Below are positions 1-7,861 of a stretch of 64,000 nt of DNA, one piece after another. A program made the translations under genes and the position numbers. This stretch comes from AC-43 sp963728855 (lineage in GTDB: Bacteria > Actinomycetota > Actinomycetes > Mycobacteriales > Micromonosporaceae). The DNA lies in assembly GCA_963728855.1 (NCBI GenBank), contig CAVSLN010000010.1, positions 248,001 to 312,000 of the forward strand, given 5' to 3'. Each line of letters starts with the position of its first letter. Position 1 is the stretch's first letter. The notes under the pieces are model-generated. The model had not been told where the DNA came from. It did no database searches and saw nothing but the letters and a program-made list of their open reading frames with translations.

Positions 1-564
1 ACCGCGCTGGTCGCCACGCGCGAGCTGGCCAAGCACCCGGGCGAGGTGGTCATCCACAACCTGATCACGAGCAGCGCCGTACCGGAGATCGTGGCCGAGC
101 ACGGCGGGACGCCCGTACGGACCCGGGTGGGGCACTCGTTCATCAAGGCGGAGATGGCGAGGACCGGCGCGATCTTCGGCGGGGAGCACTCGGCGCACTA
201 CTACTTCAAGGACTTCTGGGGCGCCGACACCGGCATGCTCGCCGCCATGCACGTCCTCGCCGCGCTCGGCGAGAGCGACCAGCCGCTGTCCCAGCTGGTC
301 GCGCAGTTCTCCCGGTACGTGTCGTCCGGCGAGATCAACTCGACGGTCGACGACCAGCGGGCGAAACTGGCCGAGGTGGAGCAGAAGTTCACGGGTGCCG
401 ACACCGACCACCTGGACGGGCTGACCGTACGGTTCCCCGACGGCGCCTGGATCAACCTGCGCCCGTCCAACACCGAGCCGCTGCTGCGCCTGAACGTCGA
501 GGCACCGACCGCCGAGAGGATGGCGCAGCTGCGCGACGACGTGCTGGCGACGGTCCGAGACTGA
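1..564 (+). CDS. manB: Phosphomannomutase/phosphoglucomutase, C-terminal part (cut by window start)
   Basis: The reading frame is open from base 1, so this is the last 187 codons of an alpha-D-phosphohexomutase. These enzymes interconvert mannose-6-P and mannose-1-P (or the glucose equivalents) for GDP-mannose and glycan synthesis. GEHSAHYYF near residue 61 of the fragment is the sugar-binding GEH(S)(G/A)H loop. RPSNTEPLLRLNVEA near residue 154 is the C-terminal phosphate-binding loop. It is followed after 9 bases by a Trm112-like gene and then by manA, the usual actinobacterial order. The choice between PMM and PGM specificity rests on this neighbourhood. The N-terminal phosphoserine domain lies outside the window. 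Confidence 0.9.
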   Translation, partial: TALVATRELAKHPGEVVIHNLITSSAVPEIVAEHGGTPVRTRVGHSFIKAEMARTGAIFGGEHSAHYYFKDFWGADTGMLAAMHVLAALGESDQPLSQLVAQFSRYVSSGEINSTVDDQRAKLAEVEQKFTGADTDHLDGLTVRFPDGAWINLRPSNTEPLLRLNVEAPTAERMAQLRDDVLATVRD

Positions 565-573
565 GGAGCCCAC

Positions 574-762
574 GTGTCGATCGACGCACAGTTGCTGGAG
601 ATTCTGGCCTGCCCGGACACGCACCACGCGCCGTTAACCTACGACGCGGCCGAGCAGACCTTGACGTGCACCCAGTGCGGGCGGATCTTCGAGATCCGGG
701 ACGGTATCCCGGTGCTGCTCCTGGACGAGGCGCGGCTGCCCATCGCGCCCGAGGGGGAGTAA
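574..762 (+). CDS. Trm112 family small zinc-binding protein
   Basis: This is a 62-residue protein starting with GTG after the ManB-like stop. It begins SIDAQLLEILACPDTH and contains CTQCGR, giving the C...CxxC pattern of Trm112/YcaR-type proteins. In eukaryotes and archaea Trm112 activates methyltransferases. The role of the short bacterial form is not established. The stop TAA overlaps the next start by one base (TAATG), so it is probably translated with the SIS gene. Family assignment is good; function is unknown. Confidence 0.8.
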   Translation: MSIDAQLLEILACPDTHHAPLTYDAAEQTLTCTQCGRIFEIRDGIPVLLLDEARLPIAPEGE

Positions 763-1964
763 TGATCGACGGTACGGCCGGGGTACGGGGACACCGCGGC
801 ATCGACGAGGCGCTGCTGGACAACCAGGCCGCGCTGGAGGCGTCCGACCCCGGGGAGATGCTCCGGCGTACCGCCTCGGCCGGCGCGCAGGTACGGGAGT
901 CCGCCGCCCTGGCCGCCGAGGCCAACCTGACCAGCATCGCGGACGAGGGCCGGCCCCGGGCAGTGGTCGTGGCGGGGCAGGGGACGGCCGCCCGTACCGG
1001 CGACATCCTGGCCACCGTCGCCGGCCCGCGCTGCCCGGTGCCGGTACTGGCGCACCGTAGCGTCGGGATTCCCGGCTGGGTCGGCGCGGCCGACGTGGTG
1101 ATCGCGGTATCCGCGTCCGGGCGCAGCCCCGAGGCGCTCGGTGCCGCCGACGCGGCGGCCCGCCGGGGTGCCCGGCTGGTCGCGATCGGGGCGCCGGACT
1201 CGGAGCTGCAGTCGGTGGCCGAACGGGCCCGGGCACCGTTCATCCCCGTACCGCGCCGGGCACCGGCCCGGGCCAGCATCTGGGGGCTCACCGTGCCGGT
1301 GCTGCTGGCCGCCCGTACCCTCGGCCTGGTCAAGGTGACCGAGGCGGACATCGCGGAGACCGCCTCCCGGCTCGACGCGGACGCCGAGCGCTCCCGGCCC
1401 GGCGCCGAGTCCTTCGTCAACCCGGCCAAGTCGCTCGCGCTGGACATCGCCGGCTCGGTCCCGATCGTCTGGGGCTCCTCGGCGCTGGCCACCGTCGCGG
1501 CCCGCCGGTTCGGCGACACGCTGGCCGCCAACGCCCGCTACCCGGTGGTCGCCGGGGCGCTGGGCGACGCCGGCCGCGGCGCGGTCGGCCTGCTCGACGG
1601 CGTCTACGGCGCGCTGTCCGAGGTGCAGCGGGACATCTTCGCCGACCCGGGCGATCTCCCGGACAACGACGAGACCCGGCTGCGGGTGATCCTGCTGCGC
1701 GACAGCGGGCTGGTCGAGGAGGACAGCACCGAGCCGGAGCCGAGCGCCGTCGAGGAGCGCCGGGCCGAGGCGGTGCAGGAGATCGCCGAGCGTCGAGGGG
1801 TACGGGTGACGGTGCTCGCCGCCGACGGCGGCTCCGCCCTGGAGCGGCTCGCCTCGCTGGTGGCCGTACCCGACTTCGCCTCGCTCTACCTCGCCATGGC
1901 GCACGGCCTGGACCCGATGGCGGTCCCTGCGGTGGAGGAGATGAAAGAGTTCCTGATCCCGTGA
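762..1964 (+). CDS. SIS-domain sugar isomerase-like protein (bifunctional PGI/PMI type)
   Basis: This 400-residue protein starts with the ATG inside TAATG; an open extension to 666 lies inside the Trm112 gene and is rejected. Residues about 70-190 form a SIS fold with GQGTAA and VIAVSASGRSPE, where the S-x-S-G-x-(S/T)-x-E stretch is the sugar-phosphate loop. The C-terminal half resembles the second half of archaeal-type bifunctional phosphoglucose/phosphomannose isomerases. Its position between manB and manA suggests handling of fructose-6-P and mannose-6-P. Catalytic residues cannot be confirmed by eye, and a regulatory or inactive paralogue remains possible. Confidence 0.75.
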   Translation: MIDGTAGVRGHRGIDEALLDNQAALEASDPGEMLRRTASAGAQVRESAALAAEANLTSIADEGRPRAVVVAGQGTAARTGDILATVAGPRCPVPVLAHRSVGIPGWVGAADVVIAVSASGRSPEALGAADAAARRGARLVAIGAPDSELQSVAERARAPFIPVPRRAPARASIWGLTVPVLLAARTLGLVKVTEADIAETASRLDADAERSRPGAESFVNPAKSLALDIAGSVPIVWGSSALATVAARRFGDTLAANARYPVVAGALGDAGRGAVGLLDGVYGALSEVQRDIFADPGDLPDNDETRLRVILLRDSGLVEEDSTEPEPSAVEERRAEAVQEIAERRGVRVTVLAADGGSALERLASLVAVPDFASLYLAMAHGLDPMAVPAVEEMKEFLIP

Positions 1965-2878
1965 GTTCCGGTGGAGGAACGCGGGCGGTCATCGCGGCGC
2001 TCGCGGCCAACCTCGGGATCGCCGCGACCAAGTTCATCGCCTTCGGGCTGACCGCGTCGTCGTCGATGCTGGCCGAGGCGATCCACTCGGTGGCCGACTC
2101 GGGCAACCAGGTGCTGCTCCTGCTGGGCGGCAAGCGGGCCGAGCGCAAGGCGACCGCGAAGCATCCGTTCGGGTACGGCCGCGAGCGCTACCTGTACGCC
2201 TTCGTCGTGTCGGTCGTCCTGTTCTCGGTGGGCGGGCTCTTCGCGGTGTACGAGGGGGTCGAGAAGACCCTGCACCCCGAGCCGATCACCAGCTGGCACT
2301 GGGTACCGGTGGCCGTGCTCGTGGTCGCGATCGCGCTGGAGGGCATGTCCTTCCGTACCGCCGTCAAGGAGACCAACACCATCCGGAACGGCGCGTCCTG
2401 GCGGGCGTTCATCCGGCACGCACGGGCACCGGAGCTACCGGTGGTCCTGCTGGAAGACTTCGCCGCCCTGATCGGTCTGGTCCTCGCGCTGTTCGGGGTC
2501 GGCCTCACCGAGCTGACCGGGGACGGTCTGTGGGACGGCATCGGTACCCTCGCGATCGGCGTGCTGCTCGTACTCGTCGCGGCCGTACTCGCCGTGGAGA
2601 CCAAGAGCCTGCTGATCGGCGAGTCGGCGACGATCGAGCAGATCACCGCGATCGAGGCGGCGATCGAGGACGCGAACGGGCTGTGCCGGCTGATCCACAT
2701 GCGGACCCTGCACCTCGGTCCGGATGAGCTGCTGGTCGCCGCCAAGATCGCGGTACCGGCCGGGGACAGCGCCCGTACGGTGGCGGCGGCGATCGATGGG
2801 GCGGAGGCCCGGATCCGGGCGGCGGTACCGATCGCGCGCGTCATCTACCTGGAACCCGACATTGATCGAGGAGCTTGA
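1961..2878 (+). CDS. Cation diffusion facilitator (CDF) family transporter
   Basis: This is a 305-residue membrane protein with a GTG start overlapping the SIS gene stop (GTGA). Several hydrophobic segments precede a soluble C-terminal domain from about residue 210. AEAIHSVADSGNQ near residue 37 gives the H-x3-D metal site of CDF transporters, followed by GKRAERKATAKHPFGYGRERY typical of the YdfM/FieF-like branch (written here as family features, not as a full match). It probably exports Zn2+, Mn2+ or Fe2+ by proton antiport. Overlaps on both sides place it in the mannose operon, which may reflect metal needs of type I ManA, although that link is inference. Confidence 0.85.
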   Translation: MSSGGGTRAVIAALAANLGIAATKFIAFGLTASSSMLAEAIHSVADSGNQVLLLLGGKRAERKATAKHPFGYGRERYLYAFVVSVVLFSVGGLFAVYEGVEKTLHPEPITSWHWVPVAVLVVAIALEGMSFRTAVKETNTIRNGASWRAFIRHARAPELPVVLLEDFAALIGLVLALFGVGLTELTGDGLWDGIGTLAIGVLLVLVAAVLAVETKSLLIGESATIEQITAIEAAIEDANGLCRLIHMRTLHLGPDELLVAAKIAVPAGDSARTVAAAIDGAEARIRAAVPIARVIYLEPDIDRGA

Positions 2879-2880
2879 AT

Positions 2881-4023
2881 ATGGAGCTGCTGCACGGCCA
2901 GATCCGCCCGTACGCCTGGGGCTCCCGTACCGCGATCGCCGGCATCCAGGGCCGGGAGGTACCCAGCGCCGGGCCCGAGGCCGAGCTGTGGCTCGGCTCC
3001 CACCCCGGGGCGCCGTCCGGGCTGGGCGACGGCACGCTGACCGAGGCGCTCGTCGCCGACCCGGACGGGCTGCTCGGGCACGGGGCCGTCGAGGAGTTCG
3101 GGGTCCGGCTGCCGTACCTGTTCAAGCTGCTCGCCGCCGACGCCGCCCTCTCCCTGCAGGCCCACCCCGGCCCGATCCGGGCGCAGGAGGCGTACGCGTC
3201 CGGCTACCCCGGCTACGCCGACCCGTACCACAAGCCGGAGCTGCTGGTGGCTGTCGAGGAGTTCGACGCGTTGTGCGGCTTCCGCGACCCCGAGGCGACG
3301 GCGCAGGTGCTCGACTCGTTCGAGGTGGCCGCGCTCAAGCCGGTGGTCGAGGCGCTGCGCGCGGGCAGTGCCGAGCAGCGGCTGCGGGGGGCGTTCGAGG
3401 CCATCATGTCCTGGCCGGTCGGGGAGCGCGCGGACCTGGTGGCCGCGGTGGTCGAGGCCGGCCGGCGGCGGCCGGACGACCCGGCGCACGCGCTGGCCGT
3501 GGACCTGGGCGAGCAGCACCCGAGCGACGTGGGCGTGGTCGCCGCGCTGCTGCTCAACCGGGTACGGCTGGCCCCGGACGAGGCGGTCTGGATGCCGGCC
3601 GGGAACCTGCACGCCTACCTGCGCGGGGTGGGTATGGAGATCATGGCGGCCAGCGACAACGTGCTGCGCGGCGGGCTGACCCCGAAGCGGGTGGACGTAC
3701 CGGAGCTGCTGCGCGTGCTGCGCTTCGAGGTGCTCGCCGACCCGGTGGTACGCCCGGTGCCGGTCTCGCCCGGCGTGGTGACCTGGCCCGCGCCCGTACG
3801 GGAGTTCGCGCTCACCAAGGCGACGGTCGACGCGAGCCCGGTCACCCTGCCCGCCGACGGGCCACGGATCCTGTTCTGCCTGCGCGGCGCGATGGAGCTC
3901 AGTTCCGGGGACGCGCGGCTGGTGTTGCGGCCCGGGCAGGCGGCGTTCGTGAGCGCCGCCGAGCCGGCGGTCGTCGCCACCGGTACCGGCGTGCTGTTCC
4001 AGGCCGACACCTGCTGCCGCTGA
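2881..4023 (+). CDS. manA: Mannose-6-phosphate isomerase, class I
   Basis: This 380-residue zinc enzyme interconverts fructose-6-P and mannose-6-P. The N-terminus reads MELLHGQIRPYAWGSR. LSLQAHPGPIRAQEAY holds the Q-x-H zinc ligands, and EVFDAL-like plus MPAGNLHAYLRG segments follow as in type I PMIs. The ATG at 2881 is preferred because GAGGAG at 2868-2873 lies 7 bases upstream; a TTG two codons earlier overlaps the CDF stop. Together with manB it would feed GDP-mannose synthesis. The stop codon sits inside a dispersed repeat (family A). Confidence 0.92.
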   Translation: MELLHGQIRPYAWGSRTAIAGIQGREVPSAGPEAELWLGSHPGAPSGLGDGTLTEALVADPDGLLGHGAVEEFGVRLPYLFKLLAADAALSLQAHPGPIRAQEAYASGYPGYADPYHKPELLVAVEEFDALCGFRDPEATAQVLDSFEVAALKPVVEALRAGSAEQRLRGAFEAIMSWPVGERADLVAAVVEAGRRRPDDPAHALAVDLGEQHPSDVGVVAALLLNRVRLAPDEAVWMPAGNLHAYLRGVGMEIMAASDNVLRGGLTPKRVDVPELLRVLRFEVLADPVVRPVPVSPGVVTWPAPVREFALTKATVDASPVTLPADGPRILFCLRGAMELSSGDARLVLRPGQAAFVSAAEPAVVATGTGVLFQADTCCR

Positions 4024-4078
4024 GCGCAGCCGCAGCCGCAGCCGGGTTTTGGCGAGGCGAGCACAGCCAGCGTGGGAC
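4022..4078 (+). repeat. Dispersed intergenic repeat, family A, copy 1
   Basis: The sequence GAGCGCAGCCGCAGCC, then a T-rich spacer, then GGCGAGGCGAGCACAGC starts on the stop codon of manA. The same blocks recur inverted at 6602-6660 and twice in tandem at 44111-44219. This copy has an extra GCAGCC unit and a G-for-T change in the spacer. It has no coding role of its own. Its position on stop codons suggests a terminator-like or REP-like element. Confidence 0.8.
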
Positions 4079-4113
4079 GGCGCAGCGGCCCGGCGCGGGC
4101 ACACCCTTGCCGC

Positions 4114-4132
4114 CGCGGGATAGCTGCCCGCG
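4114..4132 (+). promoter_or_regulatory. Small hairpin in the ahcY leader region
   Basis: CGCGGG and CCCGCG form a 6-bp inverted repeat with a 7-base loop, 60 bases before the ahcY start. I looked for an SAH riboswitch here and did not see convincing conserved blocks. The element may be the end of the upstream repeat region or a weak terminator/attenuator. Confidence 0.35.
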
Positions 4133-4191
4133 TATGGTCGAAGGGCGCGTTTTCCACCAGTGAAGCCAGTGAAGCGAAGACAGGGGTGGTC

Positions 4192-5697
4192 ATGACCAAC
4201 ACGTTGCCGCGTCCGGACGCTGCCGGCCGGGCCCGCCCGACCACGGTGGCCGAGGGAGACTTCAGGGTCGCGGACCTCTCCCTCGCGGCCTTCGGGCGCA
4301 AGGAGATCCAGCTCGCCGAGCACGAGATGCCCGGCCTGATGGCGCTGCGGGCGGAGTACGCGCACAGCCAGCCGCTGCGCGGCGCCCGGATCACCGGCTC
4401 GCTGCACATGACCGTGCAGACAGCGGTGCTCATCGAGACGCTGGTCGCGCTCGGCGCCCAGGTCCGCTGGTGCTCCTGCAACATCTTCTCCACCCAGGAC
4501 CACGCGGCGGCGGCCGTGGTCGTCGGGCCGGACGGCACGCCCGAGCGCCCGGCCGGCGTACCGGTCTACGCCTGGAAGGGCGAGACGCTCGACGAGTACT
4601 GGTGGGCCACCGAACGAGCACTCGACTGGCCGGGCGATGGCGACACCATAGCCGGCCCGAACATGATCCTCGACGACGGCGGGGACGCCACGCTGCTGGT
4701 ACACCGGGGCGCGGAGTTCGAGGCGATCGGCGCCGTACCGGACCCGGCGAACGCCGACAGCGAGGAGTACGGCGTGATCCTCCGCCTGCTGCGCCGCTCG
4801 CTGGCCGAGGACGGGCAGCGGTGGACCCGGCTGGCGGCCGCCGTCATGGGCGTCACCGAGGAGACCACGACCGGCGTGCACCGGCTGTACGAGATGCAGC
4901 AGCAGGGCACCCTGCGCTTCCCGGCGATCAACGTGAACGACTCGGTGACCAAGAGCAAGTTCGACAACCGGTACGGCGTGCGGCACTCCCTCGTCGACGG
5001 CATCAACCGCGGTACCGACGTGCTGATCGGCGGCAAGGTCGCGGTCGTGTGCGGGTACGGCGACGTGGGCAAGGGCTGTGCGGAGTCGCTGCGCGGGCAG
5101 GGCGCCCGGGTGATCGTGACCGAGGTCGACCCGATCTGCGCGCTACAGGCGGCGATGGACGGCTACCAGGTCGCCACCCTCGAGGACGTGGTGGCGAGCG
5201 CGGACATCTTCGTCACCGCGACCGGCTGCCGGGACGTCATCACGGCCGAGCACATGAGCCGCATGAAGCACCAGGCGATCGTCGGCAACATCGGGCACTT
5301 CGACAACGAGATCGACATGGCCGGGCTGGCCCGGATCGACGGGATCCGGAAGGTCAACGTCAAGCCGCAGGTCGACGAGTGGGTCTTCGTGGACGGTCAC
5401 GCGGTCATCGTGCTGTCCGAGGGCCGCCTGCTGAACTTGGGCAACGCGACCGGGCACCCGAGCTTCGTGATGTCGAACTCGTTCAGCAACCAGGTGATCG
5501 CGCAGATCGAGCTGTTTACCAAGCTCGATGAGTACCCGCTCGGCGTCCACACGCTGCCCAAGCACCTCGACGAGAAGGTGGCCCGGCTGCACCTGGCCGC
5601 GCTCGGCGTACAGCTCACCGAGCTGACCAAGGAGCAGGCGGCGTACCTCGGCGTACCGGTCGAGGGGCCGTACAAGTCCACGCACTACCGGTACTGA
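4192..5697 (+). CDS. ahcY: Adenosylhomocysteinase
   Basis: This 501-residue protein hydrolyses S-adenosylhomocysteine to adenosine and homocysteine, clearing product inhibition of methyltransferases. ITGSLHMTVQTAVLIETL and SCNIFSTQDHAAAA are substrate-domain hallmarks. The NAD-binding loop GYGDVGKG lies near residue 289, and the end PYKSTHYRY is the conserved C-terminal lid seen in the family. ATG 4192 matches family N-termini; the open frame upstream to 4072 runs through repeat sequence and is rejected. The spacing of 168 bases from manA suggests its own promoter. Confidence 0.96.
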   Translation: MTNTLPRPDAAGRARPTTVAEGDFRVADLSLAAFGRKEIQLAEHEMPGLMALRAEYAHSQPLRGARITGSLHMTVQTAVLIETLVALGAQVRWCSCNIFSTQDHAAAAVVVGPDGTPERPAGVPVYAWKGETLDEYWWATERALDWPGDGDTIAGPNMILDDGGDATLLVHRGAEFEAIGAVPDPANADSEEYGVILRLLRRSLAEDGQRWTRLAAAVMGVTEETTTGVHRLYEMQQQGTLRFPAINVNDSVTKSKFDNRYGVRHSLVDGINRGTDVLIGGKVAVVCGYGDVGKGCAESLRGQGARVIVTEVDPICALQAAMDGYQVATLEDVVASADIFVTATGCRDVITAEHMSRMKHQAIVGNIGHFDNEIDMAGLARIDGIRKVNVKPQVDEWVFVDGHAVIVLSEGRLLNLGNATGHPSFVMSNSFSNQVIAQIELFTKLDEYPLGVHTLPKHLDEKVARLHLAALGVQLTELTKEQAAYLGVPVEGPYKSTHYRY

Positions 5698-5721
5698 TCC
5701 ACTTGACGAGTTCCCGGAAGG

Positions 5722-5740
5722 ATGGGTTAGCCTTACCTAA
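5722..5740 (+). promoter_or_regulatory. IdeR/DmdR (DtxR-family) iron box upstream of efeU
   Basis: ATGGGTTAGCCTTACCTAA matches 17 of 19 positions of the DtxR/IdeR consensus TWAGGTWAGSCTWACCTWA. An overlapping inverted repeat GCCTTA-CCTAAC-TAAGGC spans 5730-5747. The site lies 31 bases before the efeU start, where Fe2+-bound repressor would block transcription. This predicts induction of efeUOB under iron limitation. Confidence 0.88.
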
Positions 5741-5770
5741 CTAAGGCAGCCCTTCCTTCCGGGAGTCATC

Positions 5771-6601
5771 GTGTCCAACGCCGTACTCGCCAGCTACCTG
5801 ATCGGACTGCGCGAAGGGCTCGAGGGCACGCTCGTCGTGAGCATCCTGGTCGCGTACCTGGTGAAGTCCGGCCGGCGCGAACGGCTGCCGCACGTCTGGG
5901 CCGGCGTCGGTGCGGCCCTGGCCCTGTCCATCGCCTTCGGCTCCGGGCTCACCTACGCCGGCGTGGCGCTCGGCGCCCGGAAGGAGCTGTTCGAGGCGGT
6001 CGCCTCGGTCGTCGCGGTCGGCTTCGTGACCTGGATGATCTTCTGGATGCGGCGGACCGCCCGCCAGCTCAAGGGCCAGCTGACCAGCCGGCTGGAGGAC
6101 GCGCTCAAGCTCGGCGCGCTGGCGGTCGTGGCCATGGCGTTCCTGACGGTGGCGCGGGAAGGGCTGGAGACCGCGCTGCTGTTCTTCGCGGCGGTACAGG
6201 GCGCCACCACCGAGGCCGGGCCGCTGCTCGGGATCGGCGGCGGCATCCTGACCGCGGTCGTCCTGGGGTACCTGCTCTACCGGGCCGCCATCCGGATCAA
6301 CCTGGGCACCTTCTTCACCTGGACCGGTGTGCTGCTGGTGCTGGTCGCCGCCGGCATCTTCAAGTACGGCATCCACGACTTCCAGGAGGCCGGGCTCCCG
6401 GGGCTCGACACGCACGCGTTCGACGTCGCGTCCTGGTACGACCCGAACGCCTGGTACGCCGCGCTGCTCACCGGCATGTTCAACATCACGGCCCAGCCGT
6501 CGGTCGCCGAGACGGTCGGCTGGGTGGCGTACGCCGCCGTGGTGCTCACGCTGTTCCTCTGGCCACCCCGCCGCCGCCCGGCACCCGTCGCCGCCGCCTG
6601 A
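5771..6601 (+). CDS. efeU: EfeU/FTR1-type iron permease
   Basis: This 276-residue polytopic membrane protein has two REGLE motifs, near residues 13 and 128, which coordinate Fe3+ during passage in Ftr1/EfeU permeases. About seven hydrophobic segments are visible. The GTG start has GGGAG 7 bases upstream and follows an iron box. With EfeO and EfeB downstream it forms the EfeUOB system for iron import. The C-terminus PRRRPAPVAAA is a short basic tail. Confidence 0.93.
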   Translation: MSNAVLASYLIGLREGLEGTLVVSILVAYLVKSGRRERLPHVWAGVGAALALSIAFGSGLTYAGVALGARKELFEAVASVVAVGFVTWMIFWMRRTARQLKGQLTSRLEDALKLGALAVVAMAFLTVAREGLETALLFFAAVQGATTEAGPLLGIGGGILTAVVLGYLLYRAAIRINLGTFFTWTGVLLVLVAAGIFKYGIHDFQEAGLPGLDTHAFDVASWYDPNAWYAALLTGMFNITAQPSVAETVGWVAYAAVVLTLFLWPPRRRPAPVAAA

Positions 6602-6660
6602 GCTCCGTTGGCCGTGCTCGCCTCGCCAAAGAAGCAGCTGCGGCTGCGCTCGGCCTGAGC
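6602..6660 (-). repeat. Dispersed intergenic repeat, family A, copy 2 (inverted)
   Basis: On the minus strand this reads GAGCGCAGCCGCAGC, a short divergent spacer, then TTTGGCGAGGCGAGCAC. It begins directly after the efeU stop codon. It therefore separates efeU from efeO within an otherwise co-directional operon and could tune the ratio of permease to lipoprotein. Confidence 0.75.
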
Positions 6661-6693
6661 CCGGCCAGTCTCCTTACCCGAAGGGATTCTTCG

Positions 6694-7815
6694 ATGCATC
6701 CGCGCGCCCTCATGCTGGCCGGTACCGGGCTGGCCCTCGCCCTGGCCGTCACCGGCTGCGGCTCGTCCGCCAAGGCCGACAGCTCCGGCCCGGTGGCGGT
6801 GACCGCCACGGATACCGAGTGCACGCTGGCGCGGCCGAACCTGACGGCCGGGCGGCAGACGTTCACGATCGCCAACAAGGGCAGCAAGGTCACCGAGTTC
6901 TACGTGTACGGCGCCGGGGACCGCGTGGTCGGCGAGGTGGAGAACATCGCGCCGGGGCTCACCCGTACCCTCGTCGTCGACCTGCCACCGGGCAGCTACC
7001 AGGCCGCCTGCAAGCCGGGCATGGTCGGCGACGGGATCCGGACCGCGCTCACCGTCACCGGCTCGGCCGCGCCGCAGGCCGCTGACGCCAAGCTCACCGC
7101 CGCGGTCGCGAGCTACCAGCAGTACGTGCGGACCCAGGTCGACTCGCTGGTCGACCAGACCGCCCAGTTCACCGCGGCGGTCAAGGCCGGTGACGCGGCC
7201 CGTGCCAAGACGCTCTACCCGCAGGCGCGTACCTACTACGAGCGCATCGAGCCGGTCGCCGAGACGCTCGGCGATCTGGACCCGCGCATCGACGCCCGCG
7301 AGGACAGCATCGAACCGGGTACCGACTGGAGCGGCTTCCACCGGCTGGAGAAGGACATCTGGTCCGGTGCGGACCTGCGCGCCGACGCCCATATCGCCGA
7401 CCAGCTCAACGCGGACGTCGCCACGCTGAAGCAGAAGGTCGCCGACCTCAAGCTCACCCCGCTCGAAATCGCGAACGGCGCGAAGGAACTGCTGGACGAG
7501 GTGGCCAGCAGCAAGGTGACCGGCGAGGAGGACCGGTACTCGCACACCGACCTGTGGGACTTCCATGCCAACGTGGAGGGCTGCAAGGCCGTGGTGGGGG
7601 CGCTGCGCCCGGTGCTCGACGAGCGCTCGCCGGCCGTCGGTACGGCGCTGGACGAACGGTTCGCGGCGGTGCAGGCGGAGCTGGCCAGATACCGTACCGG
7701 CGACGGGTTCGCCAGCTACAACCAGCTGAGCCCGGCCCAGGTCAAGACCCTGAGCGACACCCTCAACGGCCTGGCCGAACCGGTCAGCAAGGTCGTCTCT
7801 GTGGTTGCCAGGTGA
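6694..7815 (+). CDS. efeO: EfeO-type periplasmic iron-binding lipoprotein
   Basis: This 373-residue protein opens with a lipoprotein signal (ALALAVTGC, lipid-anchored Cys near residue 22). Residues about 30-120 are a cupredoxin-like domain and about 130-370 an imelysin/M75 domain. SGFHRLEKDIW near residue 215 carries the H-x-x-E metal site of M75 proteins. It is thought to present iron to EfeU. It overlaps no neighbour but ends 46 bases before the efeB start. Confidence 0.92.
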   Translation: MHPRALMLAGTGLALALAVTGCGSSAKADSSGPVAVTATDTECTLARPNLTAGRQTFTIANKGSKVTEFYVYGAGDRVVGEVENIAPGLTRTLVVDLPPGSYQAACKPGMVGDGIRTALTVTGSAAPQAADAKLTAAVASYQQYVRTQVDSLVDQTAQFTAAVKAGDAARAKTLYPQARTYYERIEPVAETLGDLDPRIDAREDSIEPGTDWSGFHRLEKDIWSGADLRADAHIADQLNADVATLKQKVADLKLTPLEIANGAKELLDEVASSKVTGEEDRYSHTDLWDFHANVEGCKAVVGALRPVLDERSPAVGTALDERFAAVQAELARYRTGDGFASYNQLSPAQVKTLSDTLNGLAEPVSKVVSVVAR

Positions 7816-7861
7816 GCGCCTGGCGGCGCTCCGTTGGCGGAGCAAACGAAGGAGCGGCAGC

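Noticed and set aside
4024..4191. SAH riboswitch upstream of ahcY
   Set aside because: The interval is partly a dispersed repeat and I could not find the conserved riboswitch blocks; only a 6-bp hairpin is present.
2845..4986. A 713-codon minus-strand frame opposite manA and ahcY
   Set aside because: It is a shadow of two well recognised plus-strand genes and shows no family features.
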